A stretch of DNA of 64,000 nucleotides. It comes from Diplocloster modestus. Its GTDB lineage: Bacteria; Bacillota; Clostridia; Lachnospirales; Lachnospiraceae. The notes beneath the pieces are model-generated. The model was not told the DNA's origin and ran no database searches. It saw nothing but the letters and a program-made list of their open reading frames with translations. The stretch lies in contig NZ_JAHQCX010000001.1 of assembly GCF_019042245.1 (NCBI RefSeq), positions 372,001 to 436,000 of the forward strand, in the 5' to 3' direction. A program made the position numbers and the translations under genes. How positions within the stretch are numbered: the first letter of the stretch is position 1; each line of letters begins with the position of its first letter. Shown piece after piece: positions 63,622 to 64,000 of the stretch.

Positions 63622-64000
63622 TAAAGAAAAAGTAGAGGCGGCCGTACGCCTTTTGTTGGAAGGGATCGGGGAAGACATCCACCGGGAAGGCCTGGTGGAA
63701 ACGCCGGCCAGAATAGCCCGGATGTATGAGGAAATCTACGGGGGAATGGATGAGGATGCGGCTTTGCATTTGTCCAAGACCTTTCAGGTGGACAGCCACG
63801 AGATGGTTCTGGAAAAAGATATCACATTCTACTCCACCTGTGAGCATCATCTGATGCCGTTCTACGGAAAGGCGCATGTGGCTTACATTCCGGACGGCCG
63901 GGTCCTGGGACTTAGCAAGCTGGCCAGAACGGTGGAGACGTTTGCCAGACGCCTGCAGATCCAGGAACAGCTGACCGTGCAGATCGCGGATGCTTTGATG
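63614..64000 (+). CDS. folE: GTP cyclohydrolase I, 3' end off the window
   Basis: 129 codons are present of about 185-200. It converts GTP to dihydroneopterin triphosphate, the first folate step. [54 protein letters not shown] and [12 protein letters not shown] are the family core; Cys and His of STCEHH bind zinc (the third ligand lies beyond the window). It overlaps the folC stop. Confidence 0.95.
   Translation, partial: MIDKEKVEAAVRLLLEGIGEDIHREGLVETPARIARMYEEIYGGMDEDAALHLSKTFQVDSHEMVLEKDITFYSTCEHHLMPFYGKAHVAYIPDGRVLGLSKLARTVETFARRLQIQEQLTVQIADALM

Overview
This window looks like a chromosomal segment of a gut-type Clostridia, most likely Lachnospiraceae. The evidence is moderate G+C (about half by eye), strong AGGAGG ribosome sites, a Trp T-box ahead of trpEGDCFBA, a yjdF-type riboswitch, ArgR-type operators, and many Rbs- and Lpl-type sugar ABC transporters with IclR, GntR, AraC and MerR regulators. 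I see no rRNA, tRNA, CRISPR array, prophage or insertion-sequence transposase. The taxonomic call is an inference.

Layout. 1-3.4 kb: a sugar-binding lipoprotein running off the left edge, then a glycerol-dehydrogenase-like enzyme facing an IclR regulator, with a palindromic operator on the dehydrogenase promoter. 3.5-11.9 kb: a GntR-controlled amino-sugar-like operon (binding protein, ATPase, permease, NanE-like epimerase, ROK kinase, SIS isomerase, and a class II aldolase homologue that has lost its metal ligands). 12-18.5 kb: arginine biosynthesis, argG facing argC-GNAT-argJ-argB-argD across paired ARG boxes. 18.6-29 kb: an AraC regulator and a ten-gene glycoside locus (two SnoaL/NTF2-like proteins, Lpl-type ABC transporter, GH3 enzyme, metallo-beta-lactamase-fold protein, lactonase-type propeller, beta-phosphoglucomutase). 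29-31.7 kb: a 398-bp palindrome, a double-NUDIX protein behind a tandem leader element, and an orphan amino-acid-binding lipoprotein. 31.9-39 kb: trpEGDCFBA on the minus strand. 39-48 kb: another large palindrome, a 15-bp-period repeat, an ArsR regulator with a lipoprotein, yjdF, an amidohydrolase, an amino-acid ABC permease/ATPase pair, a MerR-GNAT divergent pair. 46.4-56 kb: an AraC-controlled beta-glucoside locus (ROK kinase, two VOC proteins, GH1 6-phospho-beta-glucosidase, ABC transporter with two permeases). 56-64 kb: nitroreductase-pyrB-pyrI, a decaying sugar ABC operon whose ATPase and both permeases are broken while its binding protein is intact, two small membrane-associated proteins, and folC-folE running off the right edge.

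Systems view. Several ABC-fed catabolic modules combine a glycoside hydrolase or sugar-phosphate enzymes with small enzymes suited to unusual aglycones. The 47-56 kb locus suggests phosphorylation after uptake (ROK kinase) followed by a phospho-specific GH1.

The least explained structures are non-coding. One is a leader element (ATACCTG, a small hairpin with a 7-base loop, then the Shine-Dalgarno) present in tandem at two loci, with a look-alike single-copy form at two more. The other is a set of long near-perfect palindromes in intergenic DNA (about 120, 273 and 398 bp).
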